Origin: Magnolia sinica
Taxonomy: Eukaryota; Streptophyta; Magnoliopsida; Magnoliales; Magnoliaceae
Length of the DNA: 64,000 nt
Direction of reading: 5' to 3'
NCBI RefSeq assembly: GCF_029962835.1
Contig: NC_080583.1
Span: forward strand, 3,993,501-4,057,500
Shown: positions 1 through 11,429 of the stretch, piece by piece
How positions within the stretch are numbered: position 1 is the first letter of the stretch
Layout of the letters: every line of letters starts with the position of its first letter
Program-made: the position numbers and the translations under genes
The notes under the pieces: generated by a model
What the model was told of the DNA's origin: nothing
What the model saw: only the letters and a program-made list of their open reading frames with translations
Database searches by the model: none

Positions 1-2
1 GT

Positions 3-43
3 CACGTGTGTTAAAGATGACAGTCTCAAATGGTCTATAAATA
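3..43 (+). promoter_or_regulatory. P450 core promoter: G-box and TATA box
   Basis: A perfect G-box CACGTG lies at 3-8 and a TATA box TATAAATA at 36-43, about 64 bases before the ATG of the P450 pseudogene at 107. The spacing fits a plant core promoter with a short leader containing CCACC and CATAACTCC. The upstream part is outside the window. Confidence 0.5.
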
Positions 44-106
44 CATGAGATTTTAGTAAGCATAGCTCACAGCTAGCAAAAACACCACCTAACCTACCAT
101 AACTCC

Positions 107-808
107 ATGGATTTCCCTCTCCAATTCCAAGCCATTGCTGCCCTTCTTGCCTTAGTTCTTTGATACAAGCTATGGCTAGCAAAGCCCAAGAGCAAGGTCT
201 CCAAGGGAAAGAAAGCCCCTGAACCAGCTGGTGCCTGGCCCATCATTGGCCACCTCCATCAACTTGCTGGCCCTGAACCACTCACCCGAACCTTCGCATC
301 AATGGCTGAGAAGTACGGCCCGGCCTTCATCCTACGGCTCGGAACACGCCGTACACTTATCGTGAGCGGTTGGGAGATTGCAAAGGAGTGTTTCACTACC
401 AACGACAAGGTCCTCGCAACCCGCCCCAAGAGCGCGTCAGGTGATAACATGAGCTACAACTACGCCATGTTTGGGTTCTCCCCATATGGAGCCTACTGGC
501 GTGAGATGCGCAAAATCGCTACTCTTGAACTCTTATGCAACCGGCGGCTCGAGTCGCTCAAGCACGTCCGAGTCACTGAGGTTGGCATGTGCATGAAGGA
601 GTTGTATGGACGGTGGGTCCATAACGGACGGTCCCCAGTTCAGGTCGAGATGAAGCAACGGCTCTTCGAGCTCACATTCAACACGCTTATCATGATGATC
701 GTGGGTAAGAGATTCTTCAGCGGCGCCCATGGTATCAACGATGAGGCTGCAGCAATCAAGATCCGGAAATTGATGGAACGATCATCATATCTTAGTGGGG
801 TGTTTGTC
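107..808 (+). pseudogene. cytochrome P450, CYP82-like, N-terminal part, broken
   Basis: The ATG at 107 opens a hydrophobic N-terminal anchor, followed by a basic linker and the proline-rich hinge of microsomal P450s (APEPAGAWPIIGHLH, codons about 41-55). After it come stretches typical of the CYP82 family: KECFTTNDK, LATRPKS, FSPYGAYWREMRKIATLELL (helix C with the WREMRK heme-propionate contact) and the helix D/E region. CYP82 enzymes are ER-bound monooxygenases of specialised metabolism. Codon 19 is an in-frame TGA (161-163) inside the membrane anchor; the rest stays open in the same frame to 865. P450 similarity stops at about 808 (LSGVFV) and the sequence runs into transposon-like DNA, so the I helix, the K-helix ExxR and the heme-binding Cys loop are absent. 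Family assignment is from motif memory; the exact subfamily is not determined. Confidence 0.8.
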
Positions 809-1143
809 GTAGTGGTATTGGAATTCCATGGTATCTTAGTGGTATTTAATTCCATGGTCCACTAAGAATTTTATCCCAAACATGGAATTAAATGGCTAAA
901 ATACCATGGCACTTCCAAACATGCAATAATTGGACAATAACGATGTTAATCTCATCTAATACAATTCAATACCACTATCCCACAACCAAACATGCCCTAG
1001 AAGGTTTGCTAAACACAGTTGCCAGCTTGGTTTCGCCACACACTGAATCCAACACTTCAGGCTGGGATTTTGACAACTGTCTTATGGTGGGTCTACACAA
1101 TGGTGATGACATAGGTGTGTTTTATAGGCTTTGGAGTCTTACG
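809..1143. other. MITE remnant and unassigned DNA replacing the P450 3' part
   Basis: Right after the P450 break there are inverted pieces around CCATGG (GGAATTCCATGG at 820-831 against CATGGAATTAAATGG at 880-894). A segment ending CCAAACATGCCCTAG near 1001 resembles the end of a PIF/Harbinger-type MITE whose other end should read GGGCATGTTTGG. I cannot find that other end, so this is a truncated or diverged copy. 1005-1143 shows no recognisable feature. Confidence 0.35.
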
Positions 1144-1156
1144 CACTACGTGAAAA

Positions 1157-1925
1157 ATGAGAAAAAATGACGGATTTAGAGATGGTTCTGGACCGTCTCT
1201 AAAATTGCTTGGTTTAAAGACGCTTTAGAGATGGCCGTAAACTATCTAAACTTTTATACGACCCTTAACCGTCATTATTATTGTCATAAAAATTTGAACG
1301 TCCACAAATCATTTAAAACGGTCAAAAACCGTCGTTAACTGCAGATAAAAGACGGCCATTGACTGTCTGGAATAAGAGACGGTCTCTGACCGTCTTATAT
1401 GCCGGCATTTGAGATGATCAAAGACCGTCCGTATTAGAGACTGTTATTGGCTGTCTCTTACTGGTAATTTGAGACTGTCAAGGACCGTCTCAATTAGAGA
1501 TGGTCGTTGGCCGTCTTTTCCTGTAATCTGGGACTGAAAAATAGTCTGTATTAAGGACGGTTCTTAGCTGTCTCCCTTTGGAGACTGTTAAGGACCGTTT
1601 CTATTAGAGACCGTCTTGACCATCTCATATGCGGTCATTTGAGACGGTTAATGACCGTCCGTATTAGAGACGGTCATTGGCCATCTTGTATTAGTAATCT
1701 GACACTGTCATGGACCATCTCAATTATAGACGGTCATCGGCCGTCTTTTACTGATTTTTTAAGGCAGTCAAAAATAGCCTATATTAGGGACGGTCCTTAG
1801 CAGTCTCTATTTAAAACTGTCAAAGACTGTCTCTATTAGAGATGGTCCTTAACAGTCTTATTGTGGTTATTTGAGACTGTCAAAGACCGTCTGCATTAGA
1901 GACAGTTCTAAACCGTCTCTAATAC
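1157..1925 (+). repeat. CACTA subterminal repeats (GACGGTC/GACCGTC motif)
   Basis: Dozens of short units of the form gAGACGGTCATTGACCGTCT, alternating orientation, often forming near-palindromes with 3-5 bases between arms. Subterminal arrays of this sort are the transposase-binding regions of CACTA elements. The mirror array lies at 54670-55545 and a related array at 40497-40960. Confidence 0.8.
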
Positions 1926-2489
1926 TCAAGTCAAAAATTAGGAACAAAAAAAATTATGAATTTCGAAAAAAAAAGTTAAAAAGCTTAGAAAAATAACTAA
2001 CAATGTTTAAGAAAAAAAATTTAGATTTTGGAAAAAAAAAATGTAATTTTATAAAAATCTAGATTTTGAAATAAAAATTAAGAACTTTTAATAATGTTAA
2101 TAATTTTGAAAAAAAAAATCGATAAGAAAATGATATTTTGAAAAAGAAAATTTTAAAAATTAAACAAAATTGTAAAAAAATTGACAAATTGTAAAAAAGT
2201 ATATATTTTAAAAAAGAAAACTAGATTTTGTATTTTGAAAAGAAAAATTTAAAAGTTGTATAACAAAAGCAATATTTAAAAAATGATATTTTGAAAAAGA
2301 AAATTTAAAAAATTGAAGAAAATTGTGAAAAAAATTGACAAATTGTAAAAAAATATATATTTTAATAAAGAAAACTAGATTTTGTATTTTGACAAGAAAA
2401 ATTAAAAAGTTATATAACAAAAGTGATATTTAAAAAATAATATTTTGAAAAAGAAAATTTAAAATATCTACTCAAAGACTTCAAATGAA

Positions 2490-2584
<95 letters not shown>

Positions 2585-2935
2585 TAGATTTTGTATTTTG
2601 AAAAGAAAAATTAAAAAGTTATATAACAAGATTTTAAAAAAAATGATATTTTGAAAAAGAAAATTTAAAAAATTAAACAAAATTGTGAAAAAATTGACAA
2701 ATTGTAAAAAACAATATATATTTTTAAAAAAAGAAAATTAGAGTTTGTATTTTGACAACAAAAATTAAAAAGTTATATAACAAAAGTGAGATTAAAAAAT
2801 GATATTTTGAAAAAAAAAAAAAAAAGAAATTAAAAAAAATTGTGAAAAAATTGAAGAAATGTAAAAAATATATATATATTTTTTAAAAAAGAAAACTAGA
2901 TTTTGTATTTTGACAAGAAAAATTGAAAAAAAAAA
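1925..2935 (+). repeat. A/T-rich ~155-bp tandem satellite in the CACTA arm, with (TA)n
   Basis: Copies of a unit containing AACTAGATTTTGTATTTTGA, then AAAAGTTATATAACAAAAG and GATATTTTGAAAAAGAAAA recur at about 2217, 2371, 2581, 2737 and 2892, a spacing near 155 bases. One copy carries a pure (TA)n tract of about 43 repeats at 2494-2580. The same satellite, inverted, is at 53560-54460, where the (TA) tract is short (53611-53630). Open frames through it are only compositional. Confidence 0.75.
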
Positions 2936-4697
2936 AGGGATCTACACCAAATTGAATGGATGTGGCCTACATTACACAGGGTGGGATTAAAAACATGTAA
3001 ACGTGAAAAGAAAAAAGAAAAAGAAGAAGAAGAGTGTTAACTCGAGGTTAAGAAAAAATATACACGTTTAAGAAAGAGGAGTGCAAATCAAAGTTCCTCA
3101 ATACCTTGGTAAAAAAGAAAATGGTCTAAATTCAACGGTAATATCAGATGGTTGAGATTATCCAATCATTGTCATATTAAAATAAGTGTTCTACCCAATA
3201 GAATAGATGTGCCCTTCAACACAATAGGAGTGCAGACCAAAGGAGATTGAAGCATATAGATGTTTAAAAAGAATGGTACAAGTTAATGTTCCTCAGGATA
3301 AAATGGTCCAAATTAATCCAACGACAATTTCAGACAGTTAAGATCATCCAATCAATGTGACCTTTGGAGAGGTACAGGTATGCTAGGTGCAGGGTGGGTG
3401 AGTTGCCAACATTAAGAATTGGTACCAAATGCATACATTAGTATAGGCCATTCTCATGTTATCATTTTTTGGCTATTAACTCGTCTCCAAAGCAATGAGA
3501 TGTAAACTTGCACAGCTTAGATATAGTTTAAGTTGCTTGTTAATTAAAAAGGAACTGGAATATAGTTTAAGCCAAATGGAATCTCAAAAAAAAAAAAGAA
3601 AGAAAAAGATGAACGACATCCATCCAATCGTACCAAGTCCACCAATCAGGTGGCAGAGATTGTTCCATGAAAGGCATTCCCCGCTCTCCACCCATCCACA
3701 GTTGGCCCCCACATATTAGCTCCAAGGACTCCAAAACAGTAAAACACAATACATAAGTCTCACTAGAAACCCTAGAACTTTCATAAACACAAGACATTGA
3801 CACAGACAAATTTTTTTCCAAATGGAATCAAATTAATATCAGAGGTTAGTTTCCAAACACCACTAGTAGAATCGAACAATCTTTAACAAAAAAACAAAAT
3901 CAAACCCTACAACCCTAGAATTCAACATACAGCCTCATCAAAATAGCAAAATCCAAAGGTGAAAAAATCATCATAAGAGCGATTTCATGACGCACCTGAG
4001 ATTATTGAGTTCTTATGATTCGAAATCACATCCTAAATATATGATGGAAAAATATAAGAGCAATTTCATGACCCACCTGAGATTATTGAGTTTTTATGAT
4101 TCGAAATCACATCCTAAATATATGATGGAAAAATATATGGACGATGTCCATGTACATAAAATATATCAAGGTGGGCCATACACGGTTAGAGTAACACCCA
4201 TGAAGGAGTTATCTAAATAGTGAAATGGTACTATAAAGTCACCTCATGGGAACTTCCGATGAGGTTAATCTGTGTGCGCCCCACCATGATGTATGTAGAA
4301 CATCAACACCATGCATTTGATGTGTCCCATTTAAGTCCAAAAATCAGTAGTATACAAAACTCAGGTGAGCCATAGCATCTAAAACTATGTGAAGACATCC
4401 CTAAAACATATAAAAGCATTTAATTGGTGAGGCCCACATGAGTTTTGGATGTGTGTGAAACATGGGCTGACTCCTCATCTAAGTGAGACACACATATATA
4501 ATGAATGGGCTGGATCTATGAACCACATCTAGGTGGGCCCAATAAATGATTATGAATGTTTTAATGGGAGGGTAACCCTCTCAACTATAGTATGTGGTGT
4601 GGCCCACCCAATTCATGGATTGACTTTATTTTTAAGCTCGTGGCCCAAAGTCACGGTTTATGATATCCACATCGTCAATCCATTTTTCCAGATCATT
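2936..4697. other. inner CACTA arm: unique segment, 81-bp tandem repeat and GGGCCCAC-rich DNA
   Basis: Mirror of about 51870-53560. On the minus strand at about 3600-3720 an open frame reads FMEQSLPPDWWTWYDWMDV, and the right arm keeps the same peptide on its plus strand (about 52800-52870); it may be a captured exon. At 3977-4138 an 81-bp unit (GAGCGATTTCATGACGCACC...) is tandemly duplicated here but single in the right arm. The remainder (4260-4697) is GGGCCCAC/ATGATGTATGT-type repeat DNA. Confidence 0.55.
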
Positions 4698-4700
4698 TTA

Positions 4701-5107
4701 GGGCCTGTTTGGATAGGTAGATTGGAAGGGATTGGAAGTTAAATCCCTAGATTGGCTAGGCGTGCCAAACAAACTGGGTGATCTGATCCTGGGATATATA
4801 CCAATCCCATGGATCTTAAGACAATCTACTAACAACACCATCATTACCTTTAAATCCCATCCAATCCACCCTAATCCGGTCAAATTTGCCTGGGACATGT
4901 TTGGTTCGAGGGATTGGAAGGGATGGGAAGGTTTAATCCCGAGATTGGCCAAGTGTGCCAAACAGACTTGATATAGCAATCCGAGGGAATATAGCAATTC
5001 CATGGATCTTAAGACAATCCATTGACAACGCCATCATTACCTTGAAATCCATGCCATCCACCCTAAAACCATTCAATCCCTTCTAATCCACCCATCCAAA
5101 CAGGCCC
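4701..5107 (+). mobile_element. PIF/Harbinger (Tourist-like) MITE, 407 bp
   Basis: Terminal inverted repeats GGGCCTGTTTGGAT...ATCCAAACAGGCCC are flanked by TTA on both sides (4698-4700 and 5108-5110), the 3-bp TTA/TAA duplication of PIF/Harbinger elements. Internally it has long inverted stretches (GATTGGAAGGGATTGGAAG, GGATCTTAAGACAATC). The same element sits at the mirror position in the right arm (51459-51865, also 407 bp), so it was present before the arms were duplicated. Confidence 0.85.
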
Positions 5108-6566
5108 TTAGTGGTTGAGTCCACAATTAAAGTATATCTAAAGCTCAAGTGGACCATGCCACAGAAATAGTGAGAATAGCGAGATTGGCCTACAGTGATT
5201 GTGATTTGTCATCCAAGCTGTTCAATAGATCACAAATACATGGATGAAGGGAAAACTAAAATATCAACTTGATCCAAAACTTCAGTGGCCTCCCAAATTT
5301 TTTTAATGGTAGACGTTCAATTTATACTATTTCCTATGATGTGGTCCACTTCAGATTTTTGTAGGCTTCAATTTTGACCTTACATAATAAAATTATATGT
5401 TAAAATGGATGGATGGAGTGGATAAATTGAATGAATTATAGTGGGCCCCACAGGATGCTTAGGGTATAAGGGGCCCTATAGGGCCTAAAAATATGTGTCT
5501 TATCTAAGCCGTCTATATATTTTAAAATATTATTATAGGACATGAAACCAAAAATCATCTAGATCGAAGGCTAAAGTGGACCATATGATAGGAAACATAG
5601 AGATTAGATCACATGTATTTGCTATGGTGGGGAACAGATTGGCTACTCCCTCTGACACCGGCCAATGGCTGGTGGTCGGTGCTTTGTGGGGCCCACCATG
5701 GAATGGTGCATCTGACTGACAGGGCAGATCCAAAGTTCAAGTGGACCCACCATAGAAAAGAGTGGGATAGTGATACCCACTATTGAAACCTTCTTAGGGC
5801 CCGCTGTGATGTTTATTTGAGATCCAACCTATTTATAAGTTAATACAGACATGGAATAAGGGAAAACATATATATTAGCTTGGTTGAAAACTAAATAACA
5901 TATTAACGATAAAAATTTATTTTTTATTATTTCTTATGGTGTGGTCCACTTAGACCTTTAATCTATATAATTTTTTGGGTCATCCACTGAAATTATATAT
6001 CAGAATTGATGGGCGGTTTAGATCAAATACAAATATTTCAATGGGCCCCATGAAGCCCCTCAAGGTGTACCATACCATCTAAAATCATGTGAAGAAATGC
6101 CTAAAACATATAAAATCACTTGGTGGGGCCCACTTGAAATTTTAATGCATATGAAACTTGGTCTGACTCCTCATCCAAGTGGGACACACAAAATGGATAT
6201 ATAATATGTAAATTAAAGTAGGCCCAAGGTCAAGTCTAGCATCAGGTTGGTTGAGGTCAGGCTAAAGGAGCTGGGCAACAAAGAGCTCTGTTGGGGCCTA
6301 TATGACCTAATAAACAAATTGGATGTCAAATAAACAGTAAAGTAGGCCTTAGGAGGATTTTAATGATGGATATCCAATCACTATTGTTTTCATGTGGTGT
6401 GGTCCACTTGAGATCTATATACCTCTCATTTTTAGGCCTCACCATGATGTATGTTTTATATCCACACCCTCCATCCATTTGGAGAGATCATTTTATGGCA
6501 ATGTCCAAAGAACGAGTTAAATCCAAAGTTCCAGTGGACCCCAGCATAGAAAATAGTGGGACAGTT
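5108..6566. other. GGGCCCAC-rich part of the CACTA arm with MULE-like pieces
   Basis: No gene. It holds blocks such as GTGGGGCCCACCATGG (about 5687), TTTTCATGTGGTGTGGTCCA (6389) and CACCATGATGTATG (6441), which belong to a repeated MULE-like family. A copy of that family's end (ACAGATTGGCTACTCCC) is at about 5634. The block is mirrored at 49440-51450. Confidence 0.5.
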
Positions 6567-6740
6567 ATAACGCCCTGAAATTCGGGGGTCGAGCATAACT
6601 CAGCTCCCGAGTTTCAAAACATCACTTATGCAACATATGTAATGATGACTGTATGTCTTCTATATTAGTGCATAAAATATGAAGTAGATTAAGCTGATCT
6701 GGAAGAAGTCCAACCTGATCAAAAGCACCGAGTCGGATCA

Positions 6741-6831
<91 letters not shown>

Positions 6832-8850
6832 TCCCTGAGATATGTATGCTCTGCCAGGTCATACTTACAAGTGTTTGTTTCAAAATACAAGTATCAAAAT
6901 GAAATAAACCACTGCAACAATAACCCTGAATCCCCATAGCTCAGGACACGGCTCACATGAACCTTCCTGAGATTTGCATAAAGGAGAACGCCTCCTCGTC
7001 ATCCTCATACTCCTGCTCTAACTCGTGGGTCGCATCATCATCTGCATCTAAGACAATCTGGTTGGTGTTTAAACACTGTCCCAGAACGTGGGAGTGAGCG
7101 ATCAACTCAGTAGAACTATACAGTAAAAGTTAACATGTTATCAATTCAATCAAGCAGTAATGATAAAACAATACAATCAAACATGTCCTAATTACTCTTG
7201 TTAATGCAAGGATGTATGTAGAAATGATGCATGCCCTCGCCTGCACTCCCTCAGCATCATCATCTTACGGTACGCATGACAACCTCCCGCATTGCTCCAC
7301 AACGCCAAGGCACATGTAATGCGGTGCATGAACATGATTACCAAGTTGTTATTAGTCCTTTTCATATAGCAGGATTGAGAAGCTAAGGTACCTTCCTTAT
7401 ATCAATTCCCAAACAGTAATCCATTCTAGGGTTGTCAGTCCTAGACAATCTCATACGATATTATGGTTCTAGGTTGCTGCAAAAGGCTCGTAACCAATCA
7501 ATGCATGCCTAATCATACCTTAGTTGCTATAATAAGGCTCGTCGCCTCAATGCAGTATCAAGGTATGCTCGAGGTCACTATAAAGGGCTCGTCACCAAAC
7601 AATGTAGGCCGACAGTACGAATATAGTGTCTTATACCACCATAATCGACTCACGAGTCTGGATTGCTCACTGGTCACTACGGGGAGGCTCGTCACCCCAG
7701 CGTAGGCTGAAAACTCGACTACGATGTCCCATACCACCATGCCCGGCTCATGAGTCTTAGCCGATCGAGGTACCATGGTTAACGGGATTGCACTGGTAAG
7801 TTTGGTACCCTAGATTTCAATAGTAGTGTCCATACATGGTGAACATCCACCGGGACAATCGGGTTACTTGACGAGCTTGACTAGCACGAGCGCACGTTGA
7901 GTTGAACGACATGAAGTGCGCAAACATTCCGTGTGGCCAAACCATTGCTGACAACCCTAATACGACTCGGGTTTGTCAAACACGTCCTACGTGACGAAAG
8001 CGACCTCAGCTACGAACTCAAAGCTTGTTACTGATTGCCTGGACCATAACGTGGCCCCATAAACATTCAACCATAATAGCAAACATATTATAAAATGCAA
8101 GATAACAAGAATCCATTCATAAGTAAGGCGGTAAAATTAACAACTTGCATGAATGAAATCACACACATAGTTAACATGGATAGTTAGACTAAGAAATTCA
8201 TGAAGGAAATAGTACATATAAGGAAGTAGTTAGGATTTTATATCTCAACTCCCTCATAATTCACACCTTACTAAATATGAACTTATTCAGGCATTTTCAC
8301 AAGCACTTAGACTACACTTGGCAATATACATCACATATGTTAGCCGTATTACATAGTAGGGCAAATCCTTTTAACAAGGAGTTGTCGCATAAATAACAAT
8401 CATATTCCTATGACAATTAATCATGGAAATCACAACGCCAAATTTCAAATGTATACAAACATTTCAACAAACACATGAATCACACTACTTACAACATAGA
8501 TTATCTATATACGTAAAACGAAACAGATATCGTATTTGGCATGTGAAATGGCACCCACGTCAGTAATAGATCATTAACTAACATTGAAAGGTTTGAAAAT
8601 CATAACCTATACGAATATAGTCTGCACCTTAAACTAGAAATTGCGCAACGGATTCGATTTAGATGATAAGTCTTCGTCAACGGTGAATAGGTAACCTAAG
8701 GCATGAATTAGATCAGCTACATCAACACTTAAACTATTTTAAGTTTCAAAACAGGTTAGGGTTTAATTGACTTACCCAAAAATGAGGTTAAAATCGCCGG
8801 AATAACGATCCAAATGCGATCGGATGTAAGTGGTTATTCAAAATAAAATA
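6567..8850. mobile_element. decayed LTR-retrotransposon LTR or flank, Tekay/Del-like
   Basis: The left CACTA arm is broken at TATAACGCCCTGAAATTCGG, which resembles starts of long Ty3/gypsy Tekay/Del-type LTRs. The segment is non-coding, with a pure (AT)n tract at 6743-6829 and degenerate tandem repeats at 7455-7790 built around GGCTCGTCACC and GGTCACTAC. I cannot find the partner LTR or a target duplication, so limits and class are approximate; the right limit is where copia coding similarity starts. Confidence 0.4.
7455..7790 (+). repeat. degenerate ~60-70 bp tandem repeats with GGCTCGTCACC
   Basis: AAGGCTCGTAACC, AAGGCTCGTCGCC, AGGGCTCGTCACC and GAGGCTCGTCACC recur, separated by CATACCACCAT/CTCACGAGTC-type spacers. 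Arrays of this kind are common inside long gypsy LTRs. Open frames here are not genes. Confidence 0.5.
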
Positions 8851-8857
8851 TTATAGA

Positions 8858-10230
8858 TATGAAGCTAGATTGGTAGTGAAGGGTTATGCTCAGAGAGAAT
8901 GAATCGACTTCATAGAGATATTTACGCTGATGGTTAAGCAGGTTTCTATCAGATTCATGTTGGCATTAGTTGCTTAACACGATCTCAAGCTGGAACAGAT
9001 AGTTGTCAAGGCTGCATTCCTACACAGGGAGTTAGAAGAATAGATCTACATAAAGCAACTAGATGACTATGAAATTAAAGGGGGTAGAGAAAAAATTTGG
9101 CAGGTTAATGTGGTCATTGTACGGCTTGAAATAGTCGCCTAAGTAGTAGTATAAAAAATTTGATTATTTCATGTTGAGTCAAAAATTTACTCGGAGTGAA
9201 TACGATCACTATATCTATTACAAGACACTGAGTGATGGAATATTCATTATCCTAATATTGTATGTTGATGATATGTTGATCGCCAGTCATAATATATTTG
9301 AAATCAACGTACTGAAGACTCAGTTATCAGGGACATTCGAGATGAAAGATCCGGGGCTGAAAAAAGGGTTCTCGGCATATATATTCTTAATGACAGGAAG
9401 AGGAGCATACTTTGGTTATCATAGGCAGAATACCTTGAAAAGGTGTTGATTAACTATGGGATGGACCAGACAAAGCCAGTAAGCGTTCCCCACGCGGCTC
9501 ACTTCAAGGTTTCCTCAGAACAATTCCTAAATCAAATGAGGAAAAGCAGGTTATGTATCACGTGCCTTATTCGAATGTAATTGGAAATTTAATGTATGTT
9601 ATGATCTGTACAAGACCAGATATTTCACAGGCAGTCGGTGTTGTGAGCAGATACATGTCAAATCTAAGCAAGCAACATTGGGAAGCGGTGAAATGACTAC
9701 TTCGATACATTTGAGGTATGAAAGACTACGTCTTAACTTTTGAGAAGACATGAGCAAAGTTGGTAGGGTATGTGGATTTAAACTACGATGGCAGTGTGAA
9801 TTCCAGAAATTTAACTTTAGGATACTCGTTTGTACTAGCAGGTGGAGCAATTAATTGAATATCGAAACTTCAATTTGTGGTAACTCTTTCCACAACAGAA
9901 GTAGAATATATGGTAGTAAAGGAAGCGTTTAAAGAAGGTGTTTGGCTCAGAAGCATGATAAATCAGTTAGGACTTTCGTAAGAGGTCGTGCCGGTTAACT
10001 GTGATAGCGAGAGTGATATCAATTTGCCTAAAAATTCTATTTATCACTCACGTACTAAACATGTTAATGTTCGTAACCATTTTATCCGACAGGTGCTTGT
10101 GGAATGAGGCGTAACACTGGAAAGATTCAAACCAGCATGAATCCAGCAGGCATTCTCACCAAGGTCATTTCTATAGAGAATTTCAAGTTCTGTGCAACTT
10201 CTCTGGGTTTGGTGATGGCGTAATAGAAGG
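8858..10230 (+). pseudogene. Ty1/copia pol fragment: reverse transcriptase to RNase H
   Basis: Conceptual translation follows the 3' half of a copia polyprotein in several frames with many stops. It shows EARLVVKGYAQRE and IDFIEIF near 8860-8920, the RT active site LYVDDMLIASH at about 9259-9291 (YVDD box), then the connection region, PYSNVIGNLMY, CTRPDISQAVGVVSRYMS (about 9607-9660), and the RNase H part with STTEVEYMVVKEAFKEGVWL and KHVNVRNHFIRQ. RT copies element RNA to DNA and RNase H removes the RNA. Stops (for example TGA and TAG before 9171) and frameshifts make it non-functional. Gag, protease and integrase are missing; the 5' part is truncated at about 8858. The element's 3' LTR follows at 10334. 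Confidence 0.8.
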
Positions 10231-10333
10231 ACGGAGTGTGCACGAGAAGTGTTCATGAAACTATAATGCAATACAGAGATAAGAGAAGAGGACAAGAAGC
10301 CACACGTTTAAAGATTGAAGACATTGTGGAGAT

Positions 10334-10871
10334 TGTTGATAACGGCTGTCTTAAATCCGTTTCTTCACTGTTCGATGACATCGAACCAGCTTCGATGTCA
10401 TCAAAGCTAGTTCGATGACATTGGAGCCGGTCGATGGCATCAAGTTTTTTCGAGATTTTCAGCCCCGGTTGCTGGACCGTTTTTGTCATTTTTTGATGAC
10501 ATCGAAGGTAGTTCGATGTCATCAAAGGTTTTATGCAGATTTTCTGTGGAAACACGAGATTTATGGAATTTGTTACCTATTCCAGTTCTACTTGTTTCTA
10601 AAGCTATATAAAGGGTTGTATATGAAACTAGGAGGTATTTCAAGGGAATTTTAAGGCATTCTAGGGTTTTTAAAAGGGTTATAGGGTTTCAAGGGGTAGA
10701 GAAAAGGAGAGATTTGAGGATTTCTCAAGCCAGGTAAGTCCTCTATCTTTGTAATCTGTGCTTTTCATAGTGGAATTTTGTCGCTTTGTGCTGTGATTTT
10801 TTTCCTGAAAGGGTTTTCCATGTTAAATCTTTGTGTTTCTTATGATTGCTTGGTGTTCTTGTGATTCCGCA
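10334..10871 (+). repeat. copia 3' LTR with polypurine tract before it
   Basis: A purine-rich stretch (TTGTGGAGA, 10324-10332) precedes TGTTGATAACGG at 10334, which I take as the LTR start; the end is placed at ...GATTCCGCA (10871), so the limits are approximate. The U3 part carries repeated, partly palindromic GATGACATCGAA / CGATGTCATCAAA units (10370-10530). A TATA-like AGCTATATAAAGGG at about 10601 gives a plausible promoter, and the R/U5 part includes several AGGGTTT runs. No second LTR is seen. Confidence 0.6.
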
Positions 10872-11421
10872 GACCAAATCCCAAAAAAATATACCCCCAC
10901 CATTAATTATATAATCCCTAGTTGAGCTCATGAACAAAAGATCATGCTAACTTGTGATTCGGGTGAGCCATACAAGAGGAAAGAGTCGGGAGAGAGATGC
11001 TCACCCTTGAGTTTACAAGCAACCATGACGATTATATGAAATCCTCTCTAAGCATTAAATGCTACATCATAATTTAGAATTGGGACATAAAAATCAAGCA
11101 CATCCGTAATTTACACATAACACAGTTCCTATGATTTGATCCAACGGCTAGGTGCTATTAGAAGATGGCAGGATGTTCCTTTTCTCAATCTCGATGAACA
11201 AAAAAAAAGTGTGTATATACAATTATGTTGTATGTGCTCTATATGTCTTGGAAATATGTGTATGGAGATTCTATCCTACGTTTGGTGGTAATATATAGAG
11301 GAGAGGAGTATTGCTTGGTATGATTCAAAAGAAGTTTCTATGTATATGTCAGTGGGCCACATTGAATTTTGACTTTTCCTAAAGCCATGAGCTTAGCCTC
11401 CTATTTTCACCTCAGGTTGGA
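10872..11421. other. intergenic, nothing recognised
   Basis: A/T-rich DNA without open frames of note or repeats shared with the rest of the window. The base before 11430 is the target site of a hAT element. Confidence 0.5.
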
Positions 11422-11429
11422 GTCAATAC

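Larger units (their letters stand above)
1144..6566 (+). mobile_element. CACTA transposon end (left arm of a 43-kb-spaced inverted repeat)
   Basis: The arm begins with CACTACGTGAAAAATG at 1144, a canonical CACTA/En-Spm terminus, followed by subterminal arrays of a GACGGTC/GACCGTC motif. Then come an A/T-rich ~155-bp satellite, a unique segment, a PIF/Harbinger MITE and GGGCCCAC-rich DNA. The whole arm reads as the reverse complement of about 49440-55561 with scattered substitutions and indels. It stops abruptly at about 6566 (ATAGTGGGACAGT), where LTR-like sequence replaces it. No transposase gene is visible, so this is one end of a truncated or interrupted non-autonomous element. The three bases before it (ACG) do not match the TCA after the right arm, which argues against a single intact element spanning 1144-55561. 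Confidence 0.75.

Noticed and set aside
2208..2680. Open frames rich in Phe/Leu/Ile/Tyr on the minus strand
   Set aside because: They are produced by A/T-rich satellite and (TA)n; no codon structure. Same for 6719-6937 and 53958-54209.
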